From: Bacteroidia bacterium
GTDB taxonomy: Bacteria; Bacteroidota; Bacteroidia; Chitinophagales; Chitinophagaceae
Reading direction: 5' to 3'
Length of the DNA stretch: 64,000 nt
Assembly: GCA_030429205.1 (NCBI GenBank)
Contig: JAUICZ010000001.1
Coordinates: 1,044,806-1,108,805, forward strand
A program made the position numbers and the translations under genes. Shown in pieces: positions 18,401 through 26,222 of this stretch. Within the stretch, counting starts at the first letter, position 1. Each line of letters starts with the position of its first letter. The notes under the pieces are model-generated. The model had not been told where the DNA came from, did no database searches, and saw nothing but the letters and a program-made list of their open reading frames with translations.

Positions 18401-19207
18401 TTATTCAGCTTTCCTTTCTATGGTATCCAGATCAGCATGATTTATTAGTAAATTATAGGTAGGAAAAATATCATCATGAGGCAGCTGGATATTAATATTA
18501 CGATAGAGGCCCGCTTCAACAGATGCTTTGGCAAAAGCACAGTCATACACATGCCCAGCTACCTTAAGGTCATCGCTAATAAAATGAAAGTGATACCCGG
18601 TTTTATTTAATTCACTAAAATACGAGGGGAGGTAAAAACCAACTAGCGTGCCTTTTTGTTCTTTTTGTTTCTCTTCAGGATTGCAGTATTCATCCTTTGG
18701 TATAATATTAGTAAGCGGTGGGTATGGCTCTTCTTGCGCGGGCACGCTACGCACCAATATGTACGAAAAATTAGCACGAACCTTTATGGCATGAGCAATA
18801 TTTTTATCTGTGATTAATGAGTCAAGAGCAGCCTCAAGCTGTTTAAAGCTGCCTATGGATCCTAATTCAAACTCCTTATCAGTTTTAAAATGCACTAGGT
18901 TTACATAAGGACTGGTATCATTCCTGTCAATTGTTTCAACAGTCCCGTCACTTTTAGCTTTATATATGTTACCGTCCAAAACTATCATCTCTCCATCCAA
19001 ATGCTCAAAGGTGCCCAGACCAAAGTTGCCATGTTCAGGCATGTCTGCTACAGATACCCCCATGTAATAGTATCCATTCATCAGGGCGTTAATTGTTGAG
19101 TATTGATATATTGTGTTGTGTGCCATGCTTTTCTTATTAGTGTTGTTATTGCACGATGTTATTATCAGTATCACAAAAAGGCATATCGCATTTAGCCTTG
19201 TAGCCAT
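18401..19207 (-). CDS. Lipoprotein-type alpha-acetolactate decarboxylase
   Basis: The core matches acetolactate decarboxylase: IYQYSTINALMNGYYYMGVSVADMPEHGNFGLGTFEHLDGEMIVLDGNIYKA, FSYILVRSVPAQEEPYPPL, GTLVGFYLPSYFSELNKTGYHFHFISDDLKVAGHVYD. The His-x-His and later His in GYHFHF...GHV, with a Glu, are the family's zinc site. The enzyme turns acetolactate into acetoin. Unusually, it starts with a lipoprotein signal (LFVILIITSC, Cys at 19), so it should be exported and lipid-anchored; some bacterial homologues are secreted, but this is atypical. The gene overlaps the upstream NTPase/HDAC gene by 16 bp and is probably translationally coupled to it. Confidence 0.85.
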   Translation of the reverse strand: MATRLNAICLFVILIITSCNNNTNKKSMAHNTIYQYSTINALMNGYYYMGVSVADMPEHGNFGLGTFEHLDGEMIVLDGNIYKAKSDGTVETIDRNDTSPYVNLVHFKTDKEFELGSIGSFKQLEAALDSLITDKNIAHAIKVRANFSYILVRSVPAQEEPYPPLTNIIPKDEYCNPEEKQKEQKGTLVGFYLPSYFSELNKTGYHFHFISDDLKVAGHVYDCAFAKASVEAGLYRNINIQLPHDDIFPTYNLLINHADLDTIERKAE

Positions 19208-22200
19208 AAGTCAGGTTTTTTCAATAATTTATAGTTGTCTCCTTTTTTTTCTTTCACTTCTGATAGTTTTTCAAATAACGTGTTCAGGCTTGCCTTAATT
19301 GTCGGGATGGATACTGATTTTTCTATATCATCATATCCCTTTATAAAATCTTCTTCTTTATCAAACTCAAACCCAAGGCCTCCGAGTGTATTAAGCATCT
19401 GTATAAAACAATTGGACCATGAGTCTAATCCATAGCCTCCCTCTAAAACACCACATACTTTTAACTCTGGATTTATGTCCATCGCTTCTTTGATAACCTC
19501 CGCCAAGGCATTAAAAGAATGTTCAGATAGTGTACATGTTGGAGTGAGGTAGTCTTCAAAATGACCATCAAAGCCTGCAGAAATGAATATCATTTGTGGG
19601 TCATAGTCATTTATCATTGGTTTGATGAAGTTTTTTACCATATAAATATACCCATCATCTCCCGTATTGTCAGGATACACAAGGTTTATATTATATCCTT
19701 CACCTGCACCTGATCCTATACGTTTCACATTTCCATCTACCTTAGTGTAGGGGCCGTCTATATGTATCGAGCAATACACCACTTTGTCATCCTCAATAAA
19801 TACATCTGCGGTATGTTTACCATGATGCGCATCACAATCGATAATTAATACCCGTTCTAAATCTGCTTCTTGAATTGCATGATTTACAGCCAATGCAATG
19901 TTGTTGAAAATGCATATTTTATTATTAGCAAGATGCCCCGGAGGTCTGCCTAAAGACCATGCTACACGGCAATTGTTGTTATTGAGTAATTGATCTACAG
20001 CCGTAATTGCAGCACTTGCTGATATAAGAGCTACTTTATACGACTCAAATCTGAAATCATTACTACTTGTTTCAAATATTAATTCATCTTTCCTGTTCTT
20101 ATCTCTTTCGTCGTACGCATCTTTTACATCCTGTGGGTAATTAGGCCATTTGGAACCATCAAAATGTTTATCAGTATGTTCATTATGCACCCTGCGAAGC
20201 TTATTGGCAAATGCTCCGAACATTTCTTTTCTGGGAGTTACCCAGCAATACTTGTCACTATTGAATTTCTTAAGTCGCTCTAGGATAGCTTGTAGCCTTT
20301 CTCTACATTCTACATGGTTGTTTAAACTTGGTTCCAGAAACACTGGAGAATATATCAGGCATACAGCATCATCTGACTGATTTTTTAGTGCAACATTCCC
20401 ATCAAAGTTTTCTGGCGTCCATTTAGAACTATTAAGTTTGTTGATAATAGTTTGTGCTACTTCAAAATCAAATTCAATATTAGATTTTAACGATATGTCC
20501 ATGTTCTGTTCGAGCGTAACTAACAGTGCATAGTTTATATGATTTAGCGAATCGTCTTTATGCTTATCATATAGTATCTCGATAACGTCCAGCAACCAGT
20601 TCATATCGGCGCCTTCTAGGGAGTGCCAATTACGTAGCTCATATGCAAGGTTCCATATAGCCCATTCGTAATTTTCCTCTTTTACAAACCCCTTAATTTG
20701 ATCTAAGTATACGGTAGAGTTATAAGATAAGTATGGCAAAACGGATAGTGCTAGACCTTTGATTGGCTTAATGGTCTCTTTGTCTTTGTATAATTCTTTT
20801 ACAATCTGAAAAAGCTCATCAATTACAGTTATTTCCTCCTGTTCTTTATGTGCTATTTGCCATGCTCCTAATATCAAAGGGCGTGCCAGCCAAAAGTTTG
20901 TTTTATAGTCATTTGTATGGGCCAAAGTTCTGAAAACATCGAGCACTTTTTCAGCTGTACTGTGTTTACAGGTGTATATTTTTGTCAATACCTGTATGGC
21001 GTACATAGGTTGAATTTTAACTCCGTCACGGGCCCATTTCTTTAGCTGTGTTATAGCTATTTCGAGACTCAGGTCTGCCATTTTAAGCATACTACCTTCT
21101 AGGGCCCACATAATTACAAAATCAACATCACGGGTAGTTTTGAAGAGTACATCATACAAATAATTGAGTCGTTTTTTTACATAAGTCGGAAGTTCGCCTT
21201 CATATGTTGTGTTCAAAAGTTTTGTGCCGTTTATGATATTGAATGCCATGTTTTTTGACCTCTGATCATCAGAGTCCAGAAGCACTTCTACCAAGTCCAT
21301 AAAGAGATCAGGAACGAAATGATAATACTTGTCTTCTTCAACAACTAATACTGCATACTCCAATGAATTCAGCAAATTGGTAAATGCATCTTTGTATTTG
21401 TTGCCATCTGCATCTTGTTTTTCATAGAGCAGTTTAGTATGTTCCTCAACAAGTGCCTTAAAATCGTCAATCACTTTTTCTGTAAAGTTATCTGGTGTAG
21501 TATATTGAAAAGATTTCCATCTTTCCATAGCAATATATCTTCCAAGTGTATATTCGAAATAGGACTCGAATACGAAATCATAAGAAAAACCTTTTTCAGT
21601 CTCTATTCGTTTGCCGATAATAATTCCACCGTCCTTAAATGCAAAGGCCATTGATCGATTTTTCTTGTCAAATATTTTACTCGGATCCCATTTTTTGTCA
21701 GGGTGGTTTAGATATTTGGCTACACCACATACTTCTTGCGGCAAAATATATGTGCGCTTATTCTCATACATTGTATTGGCTAAATGAAGTAAATATTGAG
21801 TCGTCAACAGATATGTTTCTGTATCATTTACATACTGGAAGTCGCTATTAGATTTTTTGTCAAGTTTTTTTACAGCGTTCTTTACAAACTTGTCAAAAAC
21901 TTCTTTTTTTCTGAGGTTTGATTCAATACCAAAATTCTTTTCAGAAAAATCTTCAAAAGGGTCGTACTCATTTTGTCTTCCTGAATATGCAGAGCAAAAA
22001 TACCTTAACATTATTGGGTCGTGGCAAATTTCTGCGGCCTTACCTGACAATTCACCTTTTAGTTTATACCATTCAAAATATTTGTCTCTGGCTTTATCAT
22101 ATTCTACTTTGTCAAAATTTTCTACGTCATAGCTGGAAATTTCTTTAAACTGGTTGTTCTGTTCTCTGAAAATATTTTGGGTTACCCAATGTTTTGTCTG

Positions 22201-23766
22201 AAATAGTGACCAGAAGTCTGTTCGGCAACTCACTACCAGAAATATATTGCTGTCTTCTTCTAGGTACTTCTTTGCAAATCTGCTGACATAGTCATTAAAA
22301 TTAGTGAATGCATTTACTCCTTCTAACTCATTGATCGCGTCTATAAATACAACAAGTTTTGCATTTTTTTTAGTATCAAGACATTCTTTAATATTTTCGA
22401 AGTCATAGTCGCCATTTTTAAACAGAGCCATACTAATACATTGCTCAATAGAGTTATTATTCTTCTTATAATCTGATAATGAAGTATTGCTGTTTTCCGT
22501 AAGTGTGTCGCCAAAATCTAATTCCGGGCTGTTTAATAACACAACGATATTCAAATCTTTTTGAGACACTTCGTCTGAAATACTACAGAGCAAGTTTGTC
22601 TTGCCTTTACCCGCCTTCCCTGTTATGGCAAAGCAACGTTTATCTTTTTGACCAAGGAATTTGATTAGCTTATTTTTAGGTTTGTGCCTATCAATATATA
22701 TGCCAGGCAAATATTTTGCTCTAAAGTATCCTTCACCTATTGATTCTTTCAGTACATACTTGGCAGTCTTTGAAAGTTTGTCAATAGTCAATGGGTCATT
22801 GTTTGTCAGTTCTACTGATTTAGAATGACTATTGTCAACACTGAATTTTTCCAGTATTTTATCAACACCTTTCTTAACGTAATTTATCCCGCTTAGAATA
22901 TCGTCTAGCTTGTTGTCAAAGTTCGTAAAATATACACACAGAGCTTGTATGAGCCTTTCGGAATGTTGGGATAAAATATTTTCTAATTCTGATCTTGATA
23001 ATAGATGACGCCCTTCTTTAATCTCTCTTATATGCTTTTCAATCAACTTCTGATAATCAAGTATTGCACTATTACTGTTTTTTAGATCTTCTAGCACCCA
23101 GATTTGGAAAGCAATAAACCCTCTTCTTCCTTGCTCATTCTTAGCTTTTAACGCTTCTTTAAAGCCCAACTCAAAACAGTAAGGCAGTTTTTCTGCATAA
23201 AAGCTCTTTAAATGACTAGTTGTATCTATATCAAACTCGTGAAAAGATAATCTGAAAATTTGGTCTACAATATTATTTAGATATGCGTTCGGGTCTTTTA
23301 GGTCTGCATAACTGGGTAAAACAACACTATCTTCTGTTATTAACTTTAAATCATCAATACTATTGTCAAAAAACTCTTCAAGTAGTTGTAAGAACTTTTT
23401 CTTCTTTCTCTTGTTCAATAATTCAATTCTTTCACTCTCTTTTATTTCTGCTACAAAAAGAGTTTTAATAAATTCGAGGGAAGAAACTGCTGCATTATGA
23501 AATAACTCTTCGAGATCTTGATTAAGTTTATTGGGGTCAGTTTTTTTCAATCTTTTTAGCAGCCTTTCATAAGAGCGATTTCCCAAGACAGTAGTGTGAT
23601 TTGAGGCCAAATTGCCAGTAATACTATTTGCTACTGTTGCTACTATCCCAGTGGTACCTGCTAATATTGGTGAAGTGCCTGCCGTTGCGTATGTCAATAA
23701 ACAACTAATGCTTCCATGTAATAGTAATCCTCCTAATGGTTTGAGGTCATCGTAACTTGTTTTCAT
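19192..23766 (-). CDS. NACHT/STAND-like NTPase fused to a histone-deacetylase-fold domain
   Basis: This 1524-residue protein has four parts. Residues 1-55 are Gly/Ala-rich and hydrophobic (LGGLLLHGSISCLLTYATAG). Residues 56-370 are helical and unrecognised. From about 375 to 620 there is a NACHT-like NTPase: Walker A GKAGKGKT at 383-390, Walker B LVVFIDAINE with D476, sensor-like VVSCRTDFW at 511-519. Residues 620-1130 are helical and may be a sensor scaffold. Residues 1136-1465 are a class II HDAC/AcuC-type domain (IYSPVFLEPSLNNHVECRERL). The zinc ligands D1312 and H1314 (DAHHGKHT), D1400 (SAGFDGH) and Y1445 (EGGY) are kept, but the His-His dyad is RPPGHL, so its second His is Leu1279. It overlaps the decarboxylase gene and sits on an integrase island, so phage defence is a reasonable inference. 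Confidence 0.85.
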   Translation of the reverse strand: MKTSYDDLKPLGGLLLHGSISCLLTYATAGTSPILAGTTGIVATVANSITGNLASNHTTVLGNRSYERLLKRLKKTDPNKLNQDLEELFHNAAVSSLEFIKTLFVAEIKESERIELLNKRKKKKFLQLLEEFFDNSIDDLKLITEDSVVLPSYADLKDPNAYLNNIVDQIFRLSFHEFDIDTTSHLKSFYAEKLPYCFELGFKEALKAKNEQGRRGFIAFQIWVLEDLKNSNSAILDYQKLIEKHIREIKEGRHLLSRSELENILSQHSERLIQALCVYFTNFDNKLDDILSGINYVKKGVDKILEKFSVDNSHSKSVELTNNDPLTIDKLSKTAKYVLKESIGEGYFRAKYLPGIYIDRHKPKNKLIKFLGQKDKRCFAITGKAGKGKTNLLCSISDEVSQKDLNIVVLLNSPELDFGDTLTENSNTSLSDYKKNNNSIEQCISMALFKNGDYDFENIKECLDTKKNAKLVVFIDAINELEGVNAFTNFNDYVSRFAKKYLEEDSNIFLVVSCRTDFWSLFQTKHWVTQNIFREQNNQFKEISSYDVENFDKVEYDKARDKYFEWYKLKGELSGKAAEICHDPIMLRYFCSAYSGRQNEYDPFEDFSEKNFGIESNLRKKEVFDKFVKNAVKKLDKKSNSDFQYVNDTETYLLTTQYLLHLANTMYENKRTYILPQEVCGVAKYLNHPDKKWDPSKIFDKKNRSMAFAFKDGGIIIGKRIETEKGFSYDFVFESYFEYTLGRYIAMERWKSFQYTTPDNFTEKVIDDFKALVEEHTKLLYEKQDADGNKYKDAFTNLLNSLEYAVLVVEEDKYYHFVPDLFMDLVEVLLDSDDQRSKNMAFNIINGTKLLNTTYEGELPTYVKKRLNYLYDVLFKTTRDVDFVIMWALEGSMLKMADLSLEIAITQLKKWARDGVKIQPMYAIQVLTKIYTCKHSTAEKVLDVFRTLAHTNDYKTNFWLARPLILGAWQIAHKEQEEITVIDELFQIVKELYKDKETIKPIKGLALSVLPYLSYNSTVYLDQIKGFVKEENYEWAIWNLAYELRNWHSLEGADMNWLLDVIEILYDKHKDDSLNHINYALLVTLEQNMDISLKSNIEFDFEVAQTIINKLNSSKWTPENFDGNVALKNQSDDAVCLIYSPVFLEPSLNNHVECRERLQAILERLKKFNSDKYCWVTPRKEMFGAFANKLRRVHNEHTDKHFDGSKWPNYPQDVKDAYDERDKNRKDELIFETSSNDFRFESYKVALISASAAITAVDQLLNNNNCRVAWSLGRPPGHLANNKICIFNNIALAVNHAIQEADLERVLIIDCDAHHGKHTADVFIEDDKVVYCSIHIDGPYTKVDGNVKRIGSGAGEGYNINLVYPDNTGDDGYIYMVKNFIKPMINDYDPQMIFISAGFDGHFEDYLTPTCTLSEHSFNALAEVIKEAMDINPELKVCGVLEGGYGLDSWSNCFIQMLNTLGGLGFEFDKEEDFIKGYDDIEKSVSIPTIKASLNTLFEKLSEVKEKKGDNYKLLKKPDLWLQG

Positions 23767-23783
23767 TCGATTAACTTTTATCT

Positions 23784-23791
23784 CAAAAGTA
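23784..23791 (-). promoter_or_regulatory. -7 promoter box of the NTPase/HDAC operon
   Basis: The minus strand reads TACTTTTG, an exact match to the Bacteroidota TAnnTTTG box, 17 bp before the ATG. This supports the annotated start and a short leader. A good -33 TTG was not found. Confidence 0.55.
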
Positions 23792-23965
23792 AGTTCATAG
23801 TTGGGGACATTAAATATACTTTTTTTTCATAAAATTACTACTGATGATATTTACTTCGTACAATTAATAAACGGTAAGAAAATTTTCTGATGAAGTATGC
23901 AGGATTGAAGCATAATTTTAGCCACAAAATTAGAATATCTGTTCGCCGAATTATATCATGGTGGA

Positions 23966-23986
23966 ATACCCTATAAAATAGGGTAT
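23966..23986. repeat. Inverted repeat in the 870-bp gap before the tRNA fragment
   Basis: ATACCCTA-TAAAA-TAGGGTAT is a perfect 8-bp inverted repeat, and a further TATAGGGT copy follows near 24001. It may be a recombinase or regulator site of the island's right end. The rest of 23792-24201 is A/T-rich with no gene I can support. Confidence 0.4.
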
Positions 23987-24201
23987 AATATTTAAATCGG
24001 TATAGGGTTTCAATCCCCCTATTATCAGGTCTAATAATTAAAATAATATTCTTATATACGAAGAAGTTTAAAGAGGCAGAATTGTCAATTATTTGACTTT
24101 TATACTATACAGTTCATTTGTAAATAAAGGGTTTCAGTTGAGCAAAGCTTGGAGCCTTTTTATTTGCATTTTTTGCACTTTTACGATGGTAGTAACACAT
24201 T

Positions 24202-24251
24202 GTTCAGGATTCATAACCCTGAGGTCGAGGGTTCAACTCCCTCTCTCGCTA
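24202..24251 (+). other. 3' fragment of a CAT-anticodon tRNA: right boundary of the island
   Basis: The plus strand carries the anticodon arm with loop TTCATAA (anticodon CAT), variable region AGGTC, T-arm GAGGG-TTCAACT-CCCTC and acceptor strand TCTCGCT plus A73. No D-arm or 5' acceptor strand (expected AGCGAGA) precedes it. The fragment is tRNA-Met-like, or possibly the CAT-anticodon tRNA-Ile. Its orientation implies that the inserted DNA is to the left, the mirror image of the tRNA-Phe fragment at 16535, but the two ends derive from different tRNAs. Confidence 0.8.
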
Positions 24252-24258
24252 CTAAAGT

Positions 24259-24288
24259 AAAAGCCCCTTCTGTAGGGGCTTTTGTTGT
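24259..24288 (+). terminator. Terminator behind the CAT-tRNA fragment
   Basis: AAAAGCCCC and GGGGCTTTT pair around a 7-nt loop and run into T-rich DNA, 8 bp after the tRNA end. From here to 24636 I see no gene, only A/T-rich sequence with a repeated GGTCGAAAATA-like phrase (24327, 24338). Confidence 0.85.
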
Positions 24289-24636
24289 TTTTATGTATTT
24301 GTGTTTTATCTAAAATTAAATACTGGGTCGAAAATAGGTCGAAATATTTTGGTCTTATATGGCCTCATGTGGTTTGATTTGCACCCGCTTTTACCGTCTG
24401 CATCATAGCGATTAACTGTGCTCATCGGCATATTTCACTCAATTGCCATGGCAAAGGTAGCCTTGAAACCACAGTAAAATGCACCAAAATGGATTTGCTT
24501 CTTCGAATTCCTCCATTGTGGCTGAGGTTCTCTTCGGCTTTTCCTTGCCTAAGGAATGAGCTCACTTCCGATGAATTATTGTTTAATCCGTCTGTTTTAG
24601 GATAATCAAAGACTATCAGACACAATTAATGAAATT

Positions 24637-25005
24637 ATGACACAAGTAAAGAATCAACAGAAGAATGGTACAGTTAAGAAAGTTCCAGATGTGAAAGCAA
24701 AAGTCACTAAACCAACAACAAAAACTGTAGTTGCAAAGCCAAGTTTAGAAGAACGTATACAAAAGGCTGATGAGCTAAAATCTCTTACGATGAAACGTCA
24801 AAGAACAATCAAAACGTTGCATCATATTAGAACATTTAGTTTTGCGAGTGATGATAATTGCACTTTGACAATTTCTGACAGTGAACGTCAGGAATTTGAA
24901 ACAAGCAACAGTAACTTAATCAATATGCTTAAAGATTATTTGATAAAAGTTTTGAGTGATAAAGTTTCTGAATTAGATGAGGAGATCCTTGCATTCAACT
25001 TGTAA
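24637..25005 (+). CDS. Hypothetical 122-residue basic protein
   Basis: I do not recognise a domain. The first 45 residues are rich in Lys, Thr, Val and Pro (KVPDVKAKVTKPTTKTVVAKP) and likely disordered; the rest is helical (LEERIQKADELKSLTMKRQRTIKTLHHIRTFSF, then a charged C-terminus with DKVSELDEEILAFNL). It is alone on its strand, close to the tRNA-type boundary, and followed by an excellent terminator. Small proteins of this style are common beside Bacteroidota integrated elements, but no function can be given. Confidence 0.65.
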   Translation: MTQVKNQQKNGTVKKVPDVKAKVTKPTTKTVVAKPSLEERIQKADELKSLTMKRQRTIKTLHHIRTFSFASDDNCTLTISDSERQEFETSNSNLINMLKDYLIKVLSDKVSELDEEILAFNL

Positions 25006-25020
25006 TAATGGAGTAATCTT

Positions 25021-25063
25021 ATACTTAAAGGCTCTATGACTAGAGCCTTTAAGTATTTTTTTA
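25021..25063 (+). terminator. Strong terminator after the 122-residue gene
   Basis: A 16-bp perfect stem (ATACTTAAAGGCTCTA with its complement) around loop TGAC, followed by seven T. The next 525 bp to 25589 are A/T-rich and contain no supported gene. Confidence 0.92.
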
Positions 25064-25589
25064 ATAATTCAGGTTTCTGCTAGTATTAGGTTTCATTTAT
25101 TACTTAGATTGTTTTTGAACTAAAGTTCTATTTTTAACATATACCTTAAACCCGCTATGTGGTAAGTGATACAGTTTAGGAGAACAAACAAATGGTCTGC
25201 TTTACTTAAAGTTTGAAATCTCACCAATTCACAGAATTTAATAGAATTTATCTTTTATGATACATGATGGGAGGCTATTCCTATCGAATATACATAGTAA
25301 ACTTCATTGGATAGTAGAGTAGTATGGGGTGGTAAATTGTAGCCATTACTAGACTAATAAGTTGCGATTTTCATGTTGTTTATACTAGTGTCACAAAACA
25401 TATAATGACATAACTTATTGTGTTCGTTTCTTTGTTTAGTCTTTGTGAGATATTTCATACTTACAGCTAAACGCTATTTTATAAGCTACGGTTCGATTTA
25501 ATTTTTACTACAAGTTTAGTAGTGTATTTTCTACATTCACTTAAGTTTTTCTTGCTGTATTTTTATAAATCAACATTTTAATATGGTTT

Positions 25590-26222
25590 ATGAATATATT
25601 GGTTGCTGATGATCACTCTATTGTTAGGGCAGGTATTAATAAGTTGATTAGCTTAAATTTTGATGATGTGACCTTGGATCATGCAAGTAATGGTGAAGAA
25701 CTGCTCAGTTTATTTTCAAGCCATAATTATGATATTATAATTATGGATATTTCTATGCCTGGAGTCAACCACATTAATTTTGTCAAATCTTTATTACAGC
25801 TAAAAAGTGATGCTCGTATTATTGTATTCTCAAGATGGGATGAAGAAATTTTTGGCAAGTATTTTTTGAAGGCAGGAGCAATGTCATATGTATGTAAGAA
25901 ATTAGATATAAAAGAGTTGTTAAATGCAATAAAGGAAGTACTGAAAGATAGAAGGTATGTTACTAGTGGTATTAGATATAGTATACAAGATGACTATTTA
26001 AACTCGCAAAGTTCCCATGACATTAATTCTTTGTCTAAACGGGAGCTCGAGATTCTAAATTTGATGTTTGAAGGGAATTCAAATAAGCAGATTGGCGCGA
26101 TATTGAATATTGCTCCCACCTCAGTAAGTACGTACAGAAAAAGAATATTTGAAAAGATGGGTACCGAAAATATATTTCAAATAAAAGATCTGTACTATTT
26201 AGTAGGTGACACTTCAAAATAA
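25590..26222 (+). CDS. NarL/FixJ-type response regulator
   Basis: A receiver domain with acidic pocket D7/D8, phosphoacceptor D53 (IIIMDISMPGV) and a Lys in VCKKLD is followed by a LuxR helix-turn-helix (about 142-205; LSKRELEILNLMFEGNSNKQIGAILNIAPTSVSTYRKRIFEKMG). It overlaps the downstream kinase gene by 17 bp and is the likely partner of that kinase. Binding sites of this class are inverted repeats like those found upstream of the surface genes at 30-37 kb, so it is one of two candidates to read those operators. Confidence 0.93.
   Translation: MNILVADDHSIVRAGINKLISLNFDDVTLDHASNGEELLSLFSSHNYDIIIMDISMPGVNHINFVKSLLQLKSDARIIVFSRWDEEIFGKYFLKAGAMSYVCKKLDIKELLNAIKEVLKDRRYVTSGIRYSIQDDYLNSQSSHDINSLSKRELEILNLMFEGNSNKQIGAILNIAPTSVSTYRKRIFEKMGTENIFQIKDLYYLVGDTSK

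Noticed and set aside
24000-24020. GGTATAGGGTTTCAATCCCCC looks like part of a CRISPR repeat
   Set aside because: It occurs once, without spacers or cas genes nearby.
24180-24251. A complete CAT-anticodon tRNA gene
   Set aside because: The upstream bases give no 5' acceptor strand or D-arm matching the 3' half.
24422-24625. A 67-residue minus-strand frame
   Set aside because: Its composition and lack of start context suggest chance; no supporting feature was found.
25138-25158. A minus-strand GTTTAAGGTATA resembling the TCACCC..TAGGTA operator
   Set aside because: The ACCC half is missing and no -7 box stands at 22 nt.
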